From the NCBI GenBank assembly GCA_016872925.1, contig VGYR01000013.1, positions 1-32,350 on the forward strand: a stretch of 32,350 nt of DNA, in the 5' to 3' direction. The notes under the pieces were generated by a model. That model was not told the DNA's origin. It saw only the letters and a program-made list of their open reading frames with translations, and searched no databases. Positions 1 through 9,300 of this stretch are shown in pieces (within the stretch, counting starts at the first letter, position 1; each line of letters opens with the position of its first letter). Source of the DNA: Planctomycetota bacterium (lineage in GTDB: Bacteria; Planctomycetota; Planctomycetia; Pirellulales; UBA1268). The translations under genes and the position numbers were made by a program.

Positions 1-535
1 ATCTTCTTCATCTTGGCAGGACCGTCTCCGACGCCCTCAGAAAGACCCGGGGCGAGCAGCGGCTTCTCCGTTCCTTCTTCCGTCAGGCTGAACTCGACCT
101 GTAGTCACTTGAAAGAACTATTCAAAGCTCAATAACGTCTTAACTTCCTGCCATTCGATGCTGCCTACGCTTCGCCACGGGCACCGAGCCGCCTCAGGCG
201 GCTTGGTCGGCTGCGCTCGGCGGCATACGCCGGCTCCCGGGGCACGGGCAGCCCCGGCCTGCCGTCCCGTGATGCTGTGCACCGTGGGCCCTGCCCGTCG
301 GAGCGCGGGTTTTCAACCCGCGTTCTCCCTGCCGTCGCCCTGGCCTTATCCCGCGGCCTCTCGTCGGAGCGCGGGTTTCCAACCCGCGTGGGCCACTCGC
401 CGCCGGCCTCCGGAAGCCCCGATCGCGTGAGCGATGGGGACCGACCGTTCATCGGCATCGAGGACACCCATGCCTGGTCGTAGGAAGCAAAAAACGGAGC
501 CCCGTGGCTACAATGCCCTCTCAAGGCACTCCTCG
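1..535. other. Left flank without a confident gene; repeat-rich
   Basis: No convincing complete gene is seen here. On the minus strand a frame is open from about 104 to the left edge, with its only ATG at 11-9; it could be the start of a gene lying mostly outside the window, but the piece is too short to judge. From about 158 to 440 the DNA is palindrome-rich and holds the REP-like units described separately. A palindrome AGCCGCCT-C-AGGCGGCT lies at 187-203. A possible -10 hexamer TACAAT at 509-514 precedes the antitoxin start by about 22 bases, without a good -35. Confidence 0.5.
304..439. repeat. REP-like composite repeat, copy 1
   Basis: Two copies of the palindrome CGCGGGTT-N3-AACCCGCG lie at 304-322 and 370-388. 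A second kind of hairpin follows at 417-439, with stem halves CCCCGATCGC and GCGATGGGG around a GTGA loop. The pair palindrome-28 nt-hairpin is repeated almost exactly at 12523-12593. Dispersed intergenic palindromes of this kind resemble REP sequences mobilised by RAYT-type (IS200-like) transposases, but no transposase is seen here, so that link is inference. Confidence 0.75.
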
Positions 536-766
536 ATGTTCCCCCGGGATGTTCTCGCCGTGGCTGCCGTCAATCCCCGTTTTCTGGTCGATGCCCGTCA
601 GACGCCCATCGATGTTGTGGTCACCATCGAAGAGTGGCGGAGCATCGTCGAGGAACTCGAGGAACTCGAGGACATTCGCGCATACGATGCGGCTGTGGCT
701 GAGAAGCAAAAGTCCACGCCGCTTGAGAGGGTGGCTGCAGAGATTCGCGAGAGGCGTGAGCCTTGA
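536..766 (+). CDS. Type II toxin-antitoxin system antitoxin (Phd/YefM-like)
   Basis: This is a 76-aa acidic protein placed directly before a RelE/ParE-type toxin gene. Residues about 14-45 read as a short beta strand followed by a Glu-rich helix (VTIEEWRSIVEELEELEDI), and the C-terminal half (KSTPLERVAAEIRERREP) looks like the flexible toxin-wrapping tail of this antitoxin class. The frame is open back to 434, but the ATG at 536 gives the size normal for the family. The stop shares one base with the toxin start (TGATG), implying translational coupling. Known antitoxins of this kind bind and neutralise the toxin and repress their own operon. The exact antitoxin family is uncertain; assignment rests on position, size and composition. 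Confidence 0.75.
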   Translation: MFPRDVLAVAAVNPRFLVDARQTPIDVVVTIEEWRSIVEELEELEDIRAYDAAVAEKQKSTPLERVAAEIRERREP

Positions 767-1017
767 TGTATGCCGTCGAGGTTGCGGGTGGCGCACAGAA
801 ACAGCTGGAACGCGTGCCAGCCGAAGTGCAGTCGCGAATCCTGGTCGCGCTGGAGGGGCTTGCGGAGGCACCGCGTCCGGATGGCTGCTCAAAACTGGCT
901 GGCCGCGAAGCATGGCGGATCAGAGTGGGCGATTATCGAATCCTGTATGAGATTGATGACAACGGGCAACGCGTGCCTGTCGTGGTGATTCGTCATCGTA
1001 AGGACGCCTACCGGTAG
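766..1017 (+). CDS. RelE/ParE family toxin
   Basis: This 83-aa basic protein has the typical order of the RelE/ParE fold: an N-terminal strand (YAVEVAGGAQKQLERVP), two helices, then the signature W-R-I-R-V-G-D-Y-R-I-L-Y-E-I followed by a strand ending in VVVIRHRKDAYR. The central (L)xGxxxWRIRVGDYRILYEI block and the C-terminal HRKDxYR are the most conserved parts of the RelE-type plasmid stabilisation family. RelE members cleave mRNA on the ribosome, whereas ParE members inhibit gyrase. The C-terminal HRKD.Y pattern favours the RelE side, but this is inference. A TTG lies one codon earlier; the ATG at 766, overlapping the antitoxin stop, is the better start. Confidence 0.9.
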   Translation: MYAVEVAGGAQKQLERVPAEVQSRILVALEGLAEAPRPDGCSKLAGREAWRIRVGDYRILYEIDDNGQRVPVVVIRHRKDAYR

Positions 1018-1049
1018 CGGTGCGTCGCGGCCTCCGTGGCACCCGCCCC

Positions 1050-1940
1050 ATGCCCACGCTCGATCGGATCACGATCTACCCCGTCAAGAGCCTCGACGGC
1101 GTCGACGTCGCCGCAGCCCGTGTGCTGCCCTCCGGCGGCCTGGAGCACGACCGCCGCTGGCAGCTCACCGACATGGACGGCCGCGTGCTCAATGCCAAGC
1201 GGACGCCGCTGTTTCACGCGATTCGCGCCGAGTTCGACCTGGGCGAGGGAAACGTCGTCCATCTTTCGGTCGATCCTCTGGCCCTCGAAGCCCGGGCGAT
1301 TCCGGGGATCGATCGCGCGGCTGCGCTCGGCCCAGACTCATTTCCGCTCGTGCCCGGGCCGGCGGGGCCATGCGATTGGTTCGCTGAGGCGTTCAGTCAG
1401 CCGGTGCTGCTCGTCGAGCGGGTCGACGGCGGATTTCCCGACGACCGCGATGCGGCCGGGCCGACGCTCGTTTCGACGGCCACATTAGAGGCCGTCGCGG
1501 GCTGGTTTCGGTTCAGCGTCGATGAGTGCCGCCGGCGGTTCCGGGAAAACCTCGAGATCGGCGGCTGCGAGGCCTTCTGGGAGGACGCTCTGGCGAGCCC
1601 GGCGCGGCCGCTCCTCCAGCCGCCGCTGGGCGAACTCGATGCGGGCCTCCCGGCCGACCCCTACGCCGACCCACCGCCGCCGGAGCCGCGTTCCTTCATG
1701 ATCGGTGACGTCCGGTTTCAGGCCACGAACGTCTGCCGGCGGTGTGTGGTGCCGACCCGCGATAGCCGCACGGGAACCGTCACGGAACAGTCCCGCGAGG
1801 TCTTCGAGGCCTGGCGTCGGCGGACCCTGCCCGCCGACGTCGATGCTTCATCCTGGAGCCATCTCTACCGGCTGGCAGTCAACACCCGCTCGGAGGTGGC
1901 GGGCGCTGTCCACGTCGGTGCCGGGATCGCCGCGGCGTGA
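1050..1940 (+). CDS. MOSC domain-containing protein (YcbX/mARC-like)
   Basis: This 296-aa cytoplasmic protein is probably a molybdenum-cofactor-binding reductase. Residues 1-110 match the MOSC N-terminal beta-barrel (LDRITIYPVKSLDGVDV, then GLEHDRRWQLTDMDGR). The C-terminal MOSC domain has RFRENLEIGG (about 164-172) and TNVCRRCVVPTRDSRTG (about 226-242). The CxxC at 229/232 matches the place where YcbX and mARC proteins carry the Mo-ligating cysteine. Relatives reduce N-hydroxylated bases and amidoximes. No ferredoxin domain is fused at the C-terminus, unlike E. coli YcbX, so a separate electron donor would be needed. The frame opens at a GTG at 1020, but the ATG at 1050 starts at the conserved domain. 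It ends 25 bp from the convergent protease gene. Confidence 0.88.
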   Translation: MPTLDRITIYPVKSLDGVDVAAARVLPSGGLEHDRRWQLTDMDGRVLNAKRTPLFHAIRAEFDLGEGNVVHLSVDPLALEARAIPGIDRAAALGPDSFPLVPGPAGPCDWFAEAFSQPVLLVERVDGGFPDDRDAAGPTLVSTATLEAVAGWFRFSVDECRRRFRENLEIGGCEAFWEDALASPARPLLQPPLGELDAGLPADPYADPPPPEPRSFMIGDVRFQATNVCRRCVVPTRDSRTGTVTEQSREVFEAWRRRTLPADVDASSWSHLYRLAVNTRSEVAGAVHVGAGIAAA

Positions 1941-1965
1941 GACCGCGATCCGGCAGTTCGGCCGA

Positions 1966-3864
1966 TCAGGCGGATTGCAGAGCCGCGAATGCCCGGGCCG
2001 TTTTCGTGCGGGGCTGCTGGCCCGCTTCAAGGGCCGACGCCATCGCGGCCATGGTGATGGCCGGCGGCTGCTGCGCCGTGCTGAAGAGGGCGTTCACGAT
2101 GCGGTCGCGGACGCCCGGGGTTCTGGGGTTCGGCACGGCACTGAGCGCAAGGGCGACGACGCCGGCGACGTGCGGCGCGGCCATCGACGTGCCATCGAGG
2201 GCCACGAAACTGCCGGCCGCCGATGCGGATGCGCCCGGGTAATTCCTTGGCACTGTGGAGACCACCTGCACGCCGGGGGCGGTGACGTATCGTAGGGCGT
2301 TTGATGTTCCGGCACGGTTCGAGAAGGGCGCCACTGTTCGCGTGCCATCGACCGCACCGACGGCGATCACCCCGGGGACCGTGGCGAGCGACGCCGGAAA
2401 ATCGGCTTGCGGGCGGCCATCGTTGCCGGACGCGACCACGACGATCGAACCCAGGGACGTCGCGAAGCGGATCGCGTCGGTAACGGTGAGACTCGGGGGA
2501 ACACCGAGACTCAGGTTGATGACGTGCGCTCCATTGTTGGCGGCGTACAAAATCGATGAAGCAAGGTAGTTGTCGTCCCGGATCTGATTCGATAGCCGGA
2601 CGGCCATGACCTTGGCATCAAACGCGACTCCACGAGGCCGATCCGTCGATGCCGCGGCGGAAATCGTGCCGGCCACATGGGTGCCATGGCCCCCAGACCC
2701 GTCGAGGTAACCGATGTCATCCATCGGATCGTTGTCATTGCCGAAGAAATCCCATCCGCGGACATCATCGATGAATCCGTTGTTGTCGTTGTCGATTCCG
2801 TCGTTCGCGATCTCGCGCGGATTGACCCAGATGCTGTTCACGAGGCTGGGATGGGTGTAGTCGACACCCGTGTCGACGACCGCGACCACGATTCCGTTAC
2901 CCGTATAGCCCCGGGCCCAGGCCTCGGGGGCGCGCACGATGTCGTTGCCCCAGTTGACTCCTCCCAGGTTGGCGACCTCGGGCAAGGCCGTCGTGCCACC
3001 GAGCATCTTCCCGACCGCCGCCGCGGCGTTGACCACGCCCCACCCATAGTCGTGCGTGAAGGTTGCTGGAAGGATCGGCGGGCCACCGGGGGGCACCGCG
3101 GTGCCGTTGCCGGCGATTGTGACCGTCACAGGCAAGACCGCGGGCACGTCTTTGGCTCGAGAACTGACTGTCACGACAAATGAGCGGTCGAATCCCGCAC
3201 TCCCGGCCGGACGTGTCGCGATGCGAAAGTGCTTCGCCTGCTGGCCAGGTGAAAAAGTGACCGGCAAATTTCGCAAGGGTGCGTAATCAGACGACGATGA
3301 GGCCGTGCGATCTTCGGTGTTTACGTAGAACGTCTCGTTCCGCGTGGCGGGCGACGACAACTGTATGGTGAATCGTGACGTCGTGTTGGCTTGGACCCGT
3401 GCCGGACCAGTGACGGACGCCGTGTAGTTGTCGTCGTCGATGATGGAGCACACGGCGGTCTTGGTCCCGAGCGTGTGCCCGCGTACCGCGGCGAGGCTGA
3501 ATCGAACGTCCTCGTTTCCTTCGCGGATCGTGTCGCCAATCGGCGTGAAGGCGATCGGCAACCACGTCGTGCCAGGCTTGAAGATGAGCGTGCCGCTTGG
3601 GGCCGGCAGTCCTCCTGTGCCAAGCGCCAGCCGGTAGTCCTGGCGGGCCGTCGCGGTTCCCGAGATGAAGTAGCTCACTTCAACGGGCCGAGTTTGCGGG
3701 GCGGAAAGAGTGGCCGTGAAGGTGACCGGTTGCCCAGCTTCCGTCACCTCGGTCGGCCCCGAAATACTCACCACGGCAGGACAGTCCCGCCGCTCCAGTC
3801 GCTCGACTCCCCGGCTCGTCGCCCCCCGCCACGGAGGACTCCTCCTTGCCCGAGTTCCAGCCAT
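1966..3864 (-). CDS. Secreted subtilisin-like (S8) serine protease with Calx-beta domain
   Basis: This is a 632-aa predicted extracellular protease. The N-terminus carries the VERLERRDCPAV-type motif (about 20-31) seen at the start of many planctomycete exported proteins; there is no classical hydrophobic signal. A Calx-beta domain spans about 32-145 (ending SIIDDDNY), and a second beta-sandwich about 148-252. The S8 catalytic domain follows from about 300: Asp331 (VVDTGVDYTHP), His393 (GGHGTHVAGT), oxyanion-hole Asn481 (ASGNDG) and Ser560 (DGTSMAAPHVAG). The Asp/Asn-rich insert NDGIDNDNNGFIDD at about 354-367 is a likely calcium site. GGAG lies 8 nt before the ATG. It follows two surface-protein genes on the same strand, so it may process cell-surface proteins; that role is inferred from context only. 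Confidence 0.9.
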   Translation of the reverse strand: MAGTRARRSPPWRGATSRGVERLERRDCPAVVSISGPTEVTEAGQPVTFTATLSAPQTRPVEVSYFISGTATARQDYRLALGTGGLPAPSGTLIFKPGTTWLPIAFTPIGDTIREGNEDVRFSLAAVRGHTLGTKTAVCSIIDDDNYTASVTGPARVQANTTSRFTIQLSSPATRNETFYVNTEDRTASSSSDYAPLRNLPVTFSPGQQAKHFRIATRPAGSAGFDRSFVVTVSSRAKDVPAVLPVTVTIAGNGTAVPPGGPPILPATFTHDYGWGVVNAAAAVGKMLGGTTALPEVANLGGVNWGNDIVRAPEAWARGYTGNGIVVAVVDTGVDYTHPSLVNSIWVNPREIANDGIDNDNNGFIDDVRGWDFFGNDNDPMDDIGYLDGSGGHGTHVAGTISAAASTDRPRGVAFDAKVMAVRLSNQIRDDNYLASSILYAANNGAHVINLSLGVPPSLTVTDAIRFATSLGSIVVVASGNDGRPQADFPASLATVPGVIAVGAVDGTRTVAPFSNRAGTSNALRYVTAPGVQVVSTVPRNYPGASASAAGSFVALDGTSMAAPHVAGVVALALSAVPNPRTPGVRDRIVNALFSTAQQPPAITMAAMASALEAGQQPRTKTARAFAALQSA

Positions 3865-4033
3865 CGATCAAACTCCGCAGCCCGTGGGATCCCCGCGTGA
3901 AAGGGCGGACCTTCGGGAGGATCGTAAAGCGGAGTCCGTCGCAGTGCAAAGAACCGGTCGATCCGTCTGCGGGTCGTGCCGGTTTTTCCGCCGCGCCCAG
4001 GCCCGATGCGACCGACGGTGCGTGACGGAGAGC

Positions 4034-6241
4034 CTATGGCAGCGTCACGGTCACGCCGGTGGAGTTGCTCACGTTGGCATTCGTTCCGGGGGCGGGAATC
4101 GTGGCGGGGGGCGGGCTCGGATTACCGGTTTCCACCAGAAAAGAGTCGGAGATCGAGAAATCACCAGCCGAGGCGCCCTGCAATCTGATGGCGGGCGTCG
4201 GTGCGACCGTCTTCGATGCGACCGACAGCAGCGAGACTATGAGATTCGCGTCGTCGTTGCTCGCAAATGCGGGGGCCGCGGTTGACTGGGACGAGAGATC
4301 GCTTCGGCCCTGAATACTCACGAGCGACAGGTTGTCGTTGGACTGCGTCAAGAAGGCTTCGGCCACGGCGTCACTGATCGAAAGATCGAAGAAGGCGATC
4401 GTCGAGTCAGTGTTACCCTGCACGGCCACTCCCTGTTGTGTGGGTTGGCTGACGTCGGTTGGGCCGATGCCGACGACGGCGGAGGTGTTGTTCGCGACCT
4501 GAATCGCCGCCGGCGCAGTCGATCCCTGGTCCTGAACGATGAAGAGCGCCGTCGAGACCGTCGACTCGTTCTTGGCCACCCCCGTGGACAGGGTGTCAGT
4601 GGTCCGATTCACCATCACGGAGCCACCGGTCAGTCCCTCGACGAGAACGCTCTCTTCGGCGGATGCATCGGTCGCGATTCGACCCTGAAACCGAACGTCG
4701 GGGGCGCCCTGGGTCACGTACAGGCCGCGACCGCCGTTCGTGATGTTCATGTTTGTGAAGTTCGCCGTTCCTGAAGCCGCTTGCACGAGCACCCCGGTGT
4801 TCCCAGCTCCGGTTGCGATTCGTACGTCGTTGACGTTGGCGCTGCCGGTGAGCGACGCGTCGGTGAGGATTCCCACCGGCGCGTTCTGGATCGAGAAGTG
4901 GTCCACGATCGCGCCGTTGCGGAGCGTGACGGCGTTCCCTCCACTCGCGAGAACCGGATACGCGGTGCTCGTTCCAGTGGCGAAGAACTGGCGGAAGCCG
5001 CAGGTCGCCGTGTTGAGCGCCAGCGTCGACCCTTGACCGACGAGGATCTGGTTGTCCGCCTGGAACTGCCACGTGGCCTCGTATGGGCTGGCCGCGCTCG
5101 AGCCCGTGTGCACGAAGACCACGTCGTACGGATTGATGGCCGCCGTCTGCGCCTGGGCAAGCGTCCGGAACGGTGACTCGACGGTGCCATTGCCGCCAAT
5201 CGTGGCGACGGTGTCGTCGACGTGGATCACGTTCCATGCCAGGCCGGTGGCCGGATTGACCGCGGCGATCGGCGTCTGGTGGGCGCGGACGATGTGCTCG
5301 TTGCGCATCATCGGCTGCTCCATCTGGTCGGGCACGTTCCGCCGCCGGCTGCCTCCCATGCGGTACGTGAGTCGGGCGAAGCCGGTCCAGTCGAAATAGC
5401 TGTCGTTGTTGGCCTGCAGCGAGAAGTCCCAGTTCTCCAGGAAGGTCATGTCGAGTCGCGTGTAGACACCGCCGAACCACGGCACGACGTCGCGACCGTC
5501 CTGCGGACCGGACGACCAGTCGTAGCGGGCGTTGCCCAGGGCGTAGCCCCCCACGCTGATCATGCCGGCCCAGTCGTTGAGGCCCGGAATGTAGGCGCCG
5601 ACTTCCAGGTCGGCGCCCGACAGGGCCGTGTCGAGCCCGTAGTCGCAAAGGATGTTGCTGCCGTAGAAGGGCGAGCCGGGGGCTCCGATCGTGTAGGCGG
5701 TCGTGCCCACCGGGATGTAGCCGTTGCTCCGCAGGTTGCCGAAGTCGGTGAGCCACTCGCCGCTCACACCGACCTGGTTGTACGAGTGGCCGAACTGGCC
5801 CCACTGAGAGCCGAGCACGCCTGCGGCGGGGTACTGGTTCTGATCGCCGTCGTAGTCCCAGTAGACGCCGATGCCCAACAGCGTGCCGCCCAGGAACTGT
5901 TTCCGGACCGCGCCGACGTTCGAGAAGAAGCCGCCGTTCACGGACAGGTGGCTGCGGAGGTCTGCCGCCCAGAGGCCGCCGAGACCGTCCTCGGAGTAGG
6001 GGATGTAGCCGCCAAGCGTCATGTAGCTGCCGTAGTAGCCGAGGCCTCGATCGGCCGCGTTGATGCCGTAGTACATCCAGCCGGGGCCGTTCTGATTGAG
6101 GCCCGCGAATCCGGCCGCAGCCCGGTTCGCCAGCCCGGACGCCGGAGCCATGGGCACCTGGCCGACCTGCGCCGCTGCGCTCCCGCACACGAGCATGGCC
6201 GCGAGGGCCGTTCGAGTCGTGAACCAGGAGGCTTGTCGCAT
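4034..6241 (-). CDS. Inverse autotransporter-like beta-barrel with C-terminal beta-helix passenger (shorter paralog)
   Basis: This 735-aa exported protein has a clear signal peptide (ALAAMLVCGSAAA, cut near residue 24). Residues about 55-296 are rich in alternating aromatic/glycine beta strands (YYGINAADRGLGYYGSYMTLGGYIP; GEWLTDFGNLRSNGYIPVGTT) and resemble the barrel of intimin/invasin-type inverse autotransporters. A conserved linker (RRRNVPDQMEQPMMRNEHI, about 299-317) leads to a Ser/Thr/Asn-rich repeat region of about 340-735 that reads as a right-handed parallel beta-helix. The expected location is the outer membrane with the helix exposed; its ligand is unknown. It lies 65 bp downstream of a longer paralog on the same strand, probably in one operon. 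Family assignment rests on pattern recognition. Confidence 0.75.
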   Translation of the reverse strand: MRQASWFTTRTALAAMLVCGSAAAQVGQVPMAPASGLANRAAAGFAGLNQNGPGWMYYGINAADRGLGYYGSYMTLGGYIPYSEDGLGGLWAADLRSHLSVNGGFFSNVGAVRKQFLGGTLLGIGVYWDYDGDQNQYPAAGVLGSQWGQFGHSYNQVGVSGEWLTDFGNLRSNGYIPVGTTAYTIGAPGSPFYGSNILCDYGLDTALSGADLEVGAYIPGLNDWAGMISVGGYALGNARYDWSSGPQDGRDVVPWFGGVYTRLDMTFLENWDFSLQANNDSYFDWTGFARLTYRMGGSRRRNVPDQMEQPMMRNEHIVRAHQTPIAAVNPATGLAWNVIHVDDTVATIGGNGTVESPFRTLAQAQTAAINPYDVVFVHTGSSAASPYEATWQFQADNQILVGQGSTLALNTATCGFRQFFATGTSTAYPVLASGGNAVTLRNGAIVDHFSIQNAPVGILTDASLTGSANVNDVRIATGAGNTGVLVQAASGTANFTNMNITNGGRGLYVTQGAPDVRFQGRIATDASAEESVLVEGLTGGSVMVNRTTDTLSTGVAKNESTVSTALFIVQDQGSTAPAAIQVANNTSAVVGIGPTDVSQPTQQGVAVQGNTDSTIAFFDLSISDAVAEAFLTQSNDNLSLVSIQGRSDLSSQSTAAPAFASNDDANLIVSLLSVASKTVAPTPAIRLQGASAGDFSISDSFLVETGNPSPPPATIPAPGTNANVSNSTGVTVTLP

Positions 6242-6306
6242 GGCTGGATGATGAAGCGAACGAGGACGGGGCGGATCTCGTGACTGATCGTGCTATGCAA
6301 TCCCGG

Positions 6307-9300
6307 TCAGGGGGCCTCGACCGGCGGCAGCTCCGGTGGACGAGCCGGAAGGTTTCCGTCGAAGTGGACGGCGTTCCAGTCGATCAGGCTTCCCTGCGGG
6401 GGGTCGGTGTTGAGGTCTGGCGCCGGGTCTTCCAGCACGCCGACGCCAAAGTTGCGGGCCTTGAGTTCCGCTGCATCGCTGGCATCGTTGATGCTGATTG
6501 CCCTCAGTGCCACTGGCAGGCCTTCCGACGGGTCCGGCGGATCGAGCGTGATGAGTGTGATGCCCGTGCTTCCCGAGACCGTGATGCGGTTCGACAACAC
6601 TTGGGCGTGGACGCGAGCAGGCGGAATGGAGGGAGTTGGGGGATCGACGGACGTATCGGGTGGGATACCCGCGACGCCTGAAATCGCGATCCCGGTTCCC
6701 GATCCCGACACCGAAATCGTGTTGCTGTTGGCCGTCAGATTCAGCACTGTGCTACGAGTCGTGTTCACGGCACTGATACCGGTGGGCACGCTCGAGATCG
6801 ATGTCCTCGTGACTGCGACGGTCGAAAGGTTACGGACTTGAATGCCGTATATGCCCGTGTTGGTGATGCTGGTCTGGGCGCCGTTGGCGACCGTTGGATC
6901 GGGGGCGACATCGACGTTGCTGTTCAACGCGGAGACGCCTGCAACTTGCGCGCCGCTTATCCGCGTCCCGTAAACCTGGACGACGGACCCGGTGCCACTC
7001 ACGTCTGCCACGGCGACTCCCGTGTTCGCCGACTGCAGGATGGACGAGCGGAGCAGCGTGGCCTGGATGCGGGTGGGCGACGATGTGCCCGTCACGCTCA
7101 CCCCGTCATTGCCGGAGTTGCGCACGGTCGAGTCCTGCACGAGCAGCGTCGCAGTCGATCCGCGAATCCGGATGCCGTCACCTTTGGCATTTCTGATCTC
7201 CGACGTGCCAGTGACGTACAGAGCGGCTCCGGAGCCGGAGACGAGTGCGCCGTTGCCCCCGATGCGGTCCAATTTCGAAGCGTTGAGGGTCGCGGAGGCG
7301 TTCGGCCCGGAAACGACCAGGCCGTCGCTGATGGTCGAGGTGATCGCGGAGCCATCGATCGTGGCCTTCGCCCCGGAGCCTGAGACGACGACGCCGCGGT
7401 CCGTGAGCAGTGAGCCGGAGGTGACGAGGGGCGAGCTTCCAATCGTCGAGGTCGTGAGTTTCACGCTAGCGGCCGCACCGGTCACTGCCACGCCGACGCC
7501 CTTCGTGTCGGTGATCGTCGCACTTGTCAGCACGATGGACGACCCGCCTCCTTCGGCTGCCACCGCAGTGCCGCTCACGTCCGCGATCACCGTGTTCGTG
7601 ATCGTCGCCCGGGAGTTGCTGCCCGAAGCGACGAACGCCTTGCCCTGGACTCCCCTGAACGCCGAGTTGCTGACCGACACGTTTCCAGAGTCGGCCGACA
7701 GCACGAAACCGTCGTTGGTGAGGTTTTTCAGTTGGAGCCGGTCGAAGTCGAAGCGGCCCTTCGAATTGGAGATCTCGACGCCGCGCTGCCCGGGGCCTGA
7801 ACCCTCGATGATCACGTCGGAGACCGTGGCCACGCCGCCGAATGGCAGGCCTCCGCCGTCCGTGATCCCGACCGTGGTGTTGACGATCTGGAAGTGGCTG
7901 ACGTCGGTGCCCGGCTGGTCGATGACGATCGCCGGTCCCAGCGGGCTGCTCAGCACGGGGTAGCCGGCGCTGCCGTCGCCGGCAAAGAACGACCTCGGGC
8001 CGCAGCTGACCGTCGGGATCGCGAGGCTGCTGCCCTCGCCGACCAGGTACTGGTTCTCAGCCTGGAACGAGTAGCCCGACGTGGGCGTCAGGTAGGGATT
8101 CGCCACGCTGCTGGTGCCCCGATGCACGTAGACGATGTCGTAGGCTTCCTTCGCAGCGTCTTGTGCGGACGAGAGAGACGTGAACGGCGAACCGGCCGAT
8201 CCGGTGCCCGGGGACTGTGCGGCGTTGTCCACGTGGAACACCCGCCACGGGGCGAGCGTTTCCGGGTTGATCGCCACGACCGGTTCCTGATGAGCCCGCA
8301 CGATGTGCTCGTTGCGCATCATCGGCTGCTCCATCTGGTCGGGCACGTTCCGCCGCCGGCTGCCTCCCATGCGGTAGGTGAGTCGGGCGAAGCCGGTGGA
8401 GTCGAAGTAGCTGTCGTTGTTGTACTGCAGGGAGAAGTCCCAGTTCTCCAGGAAGGTCATGTCGAGGCGGGTGTAGACACCGCCGAACCAGGGAACCACG
8501 TCCTGGCCGTCGGGGAAGTCGTAACGGGCGTTGCCGTAGGCGTAGCCGCCCACGCTGATCATGCCCGCCCAGTCGTTGAGCCCCGGAATGTAGGCGCCGA
8601 CTTCCAGGTCGGTGCCGGCCAGGCCCGCGTTGACGCCGTTCTGGCAGAGCACGACGTTCTGGACGAAGGGTCCCACGTATTCGGCCGTGGTGCCGACGGG
8701 AATGTATCCGTTGGAGCGGAGGTTTCCCCAGTCGGTCAGCCACTCGCCCGAGACGCCGACCTGGTTGTAGACCTGGCCGCCCGCGAACGTGGAGGTCGTT
8801 CCCGGGATCGTGATGGGCGAATATTGGTTGAGATCGCCGTCATAGTCCCAGTAGACGCCGATGCCCAGCAGCGATCCGCCGAGAAACTGCTTGCGGACGG
8901 CGCCGACGTTGGAGAAGAAGCCGCCGTAGACGGAGAGGTGGCTGCGGAGGTCGGCCGCCCACAGTCCCCCGAGGTCGTCCTCGAAGCCGGGGATGTAGCC
9001 GCCGAGCGTCATGTAACTGCCGACGTATCCGAGCCCCCGGTCGGCGGCGTTGATGCCGTAATAGAGGATGCCGGGGCCGTTGGCGTTGAGATTCTGGAAA
9101 CCCTGCACCGCGCGATTCACGACGCCGGCCCCAGGTGCCATGGCGGTCTGGCCCAGTTGCCCGCGGGCTGAGATCGGAGCCCCGGCAGCCAACGCGGTGA
9201 TCATCGTCGCCACCACGGCGTGCCTGCCGCGCTTGGCAACCCGGTTTCCATGACGACGGAAGCGCGGGGCACGTGCGGTCTGCCACCACCCGTGTGCTTC

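Noticed and set aside
158-430. 90-aa plus-strand frame and antisense frames in the left flank
   Set aside because: They consist of REP-like palindromes translated in several frames; no domain or ribosome site.
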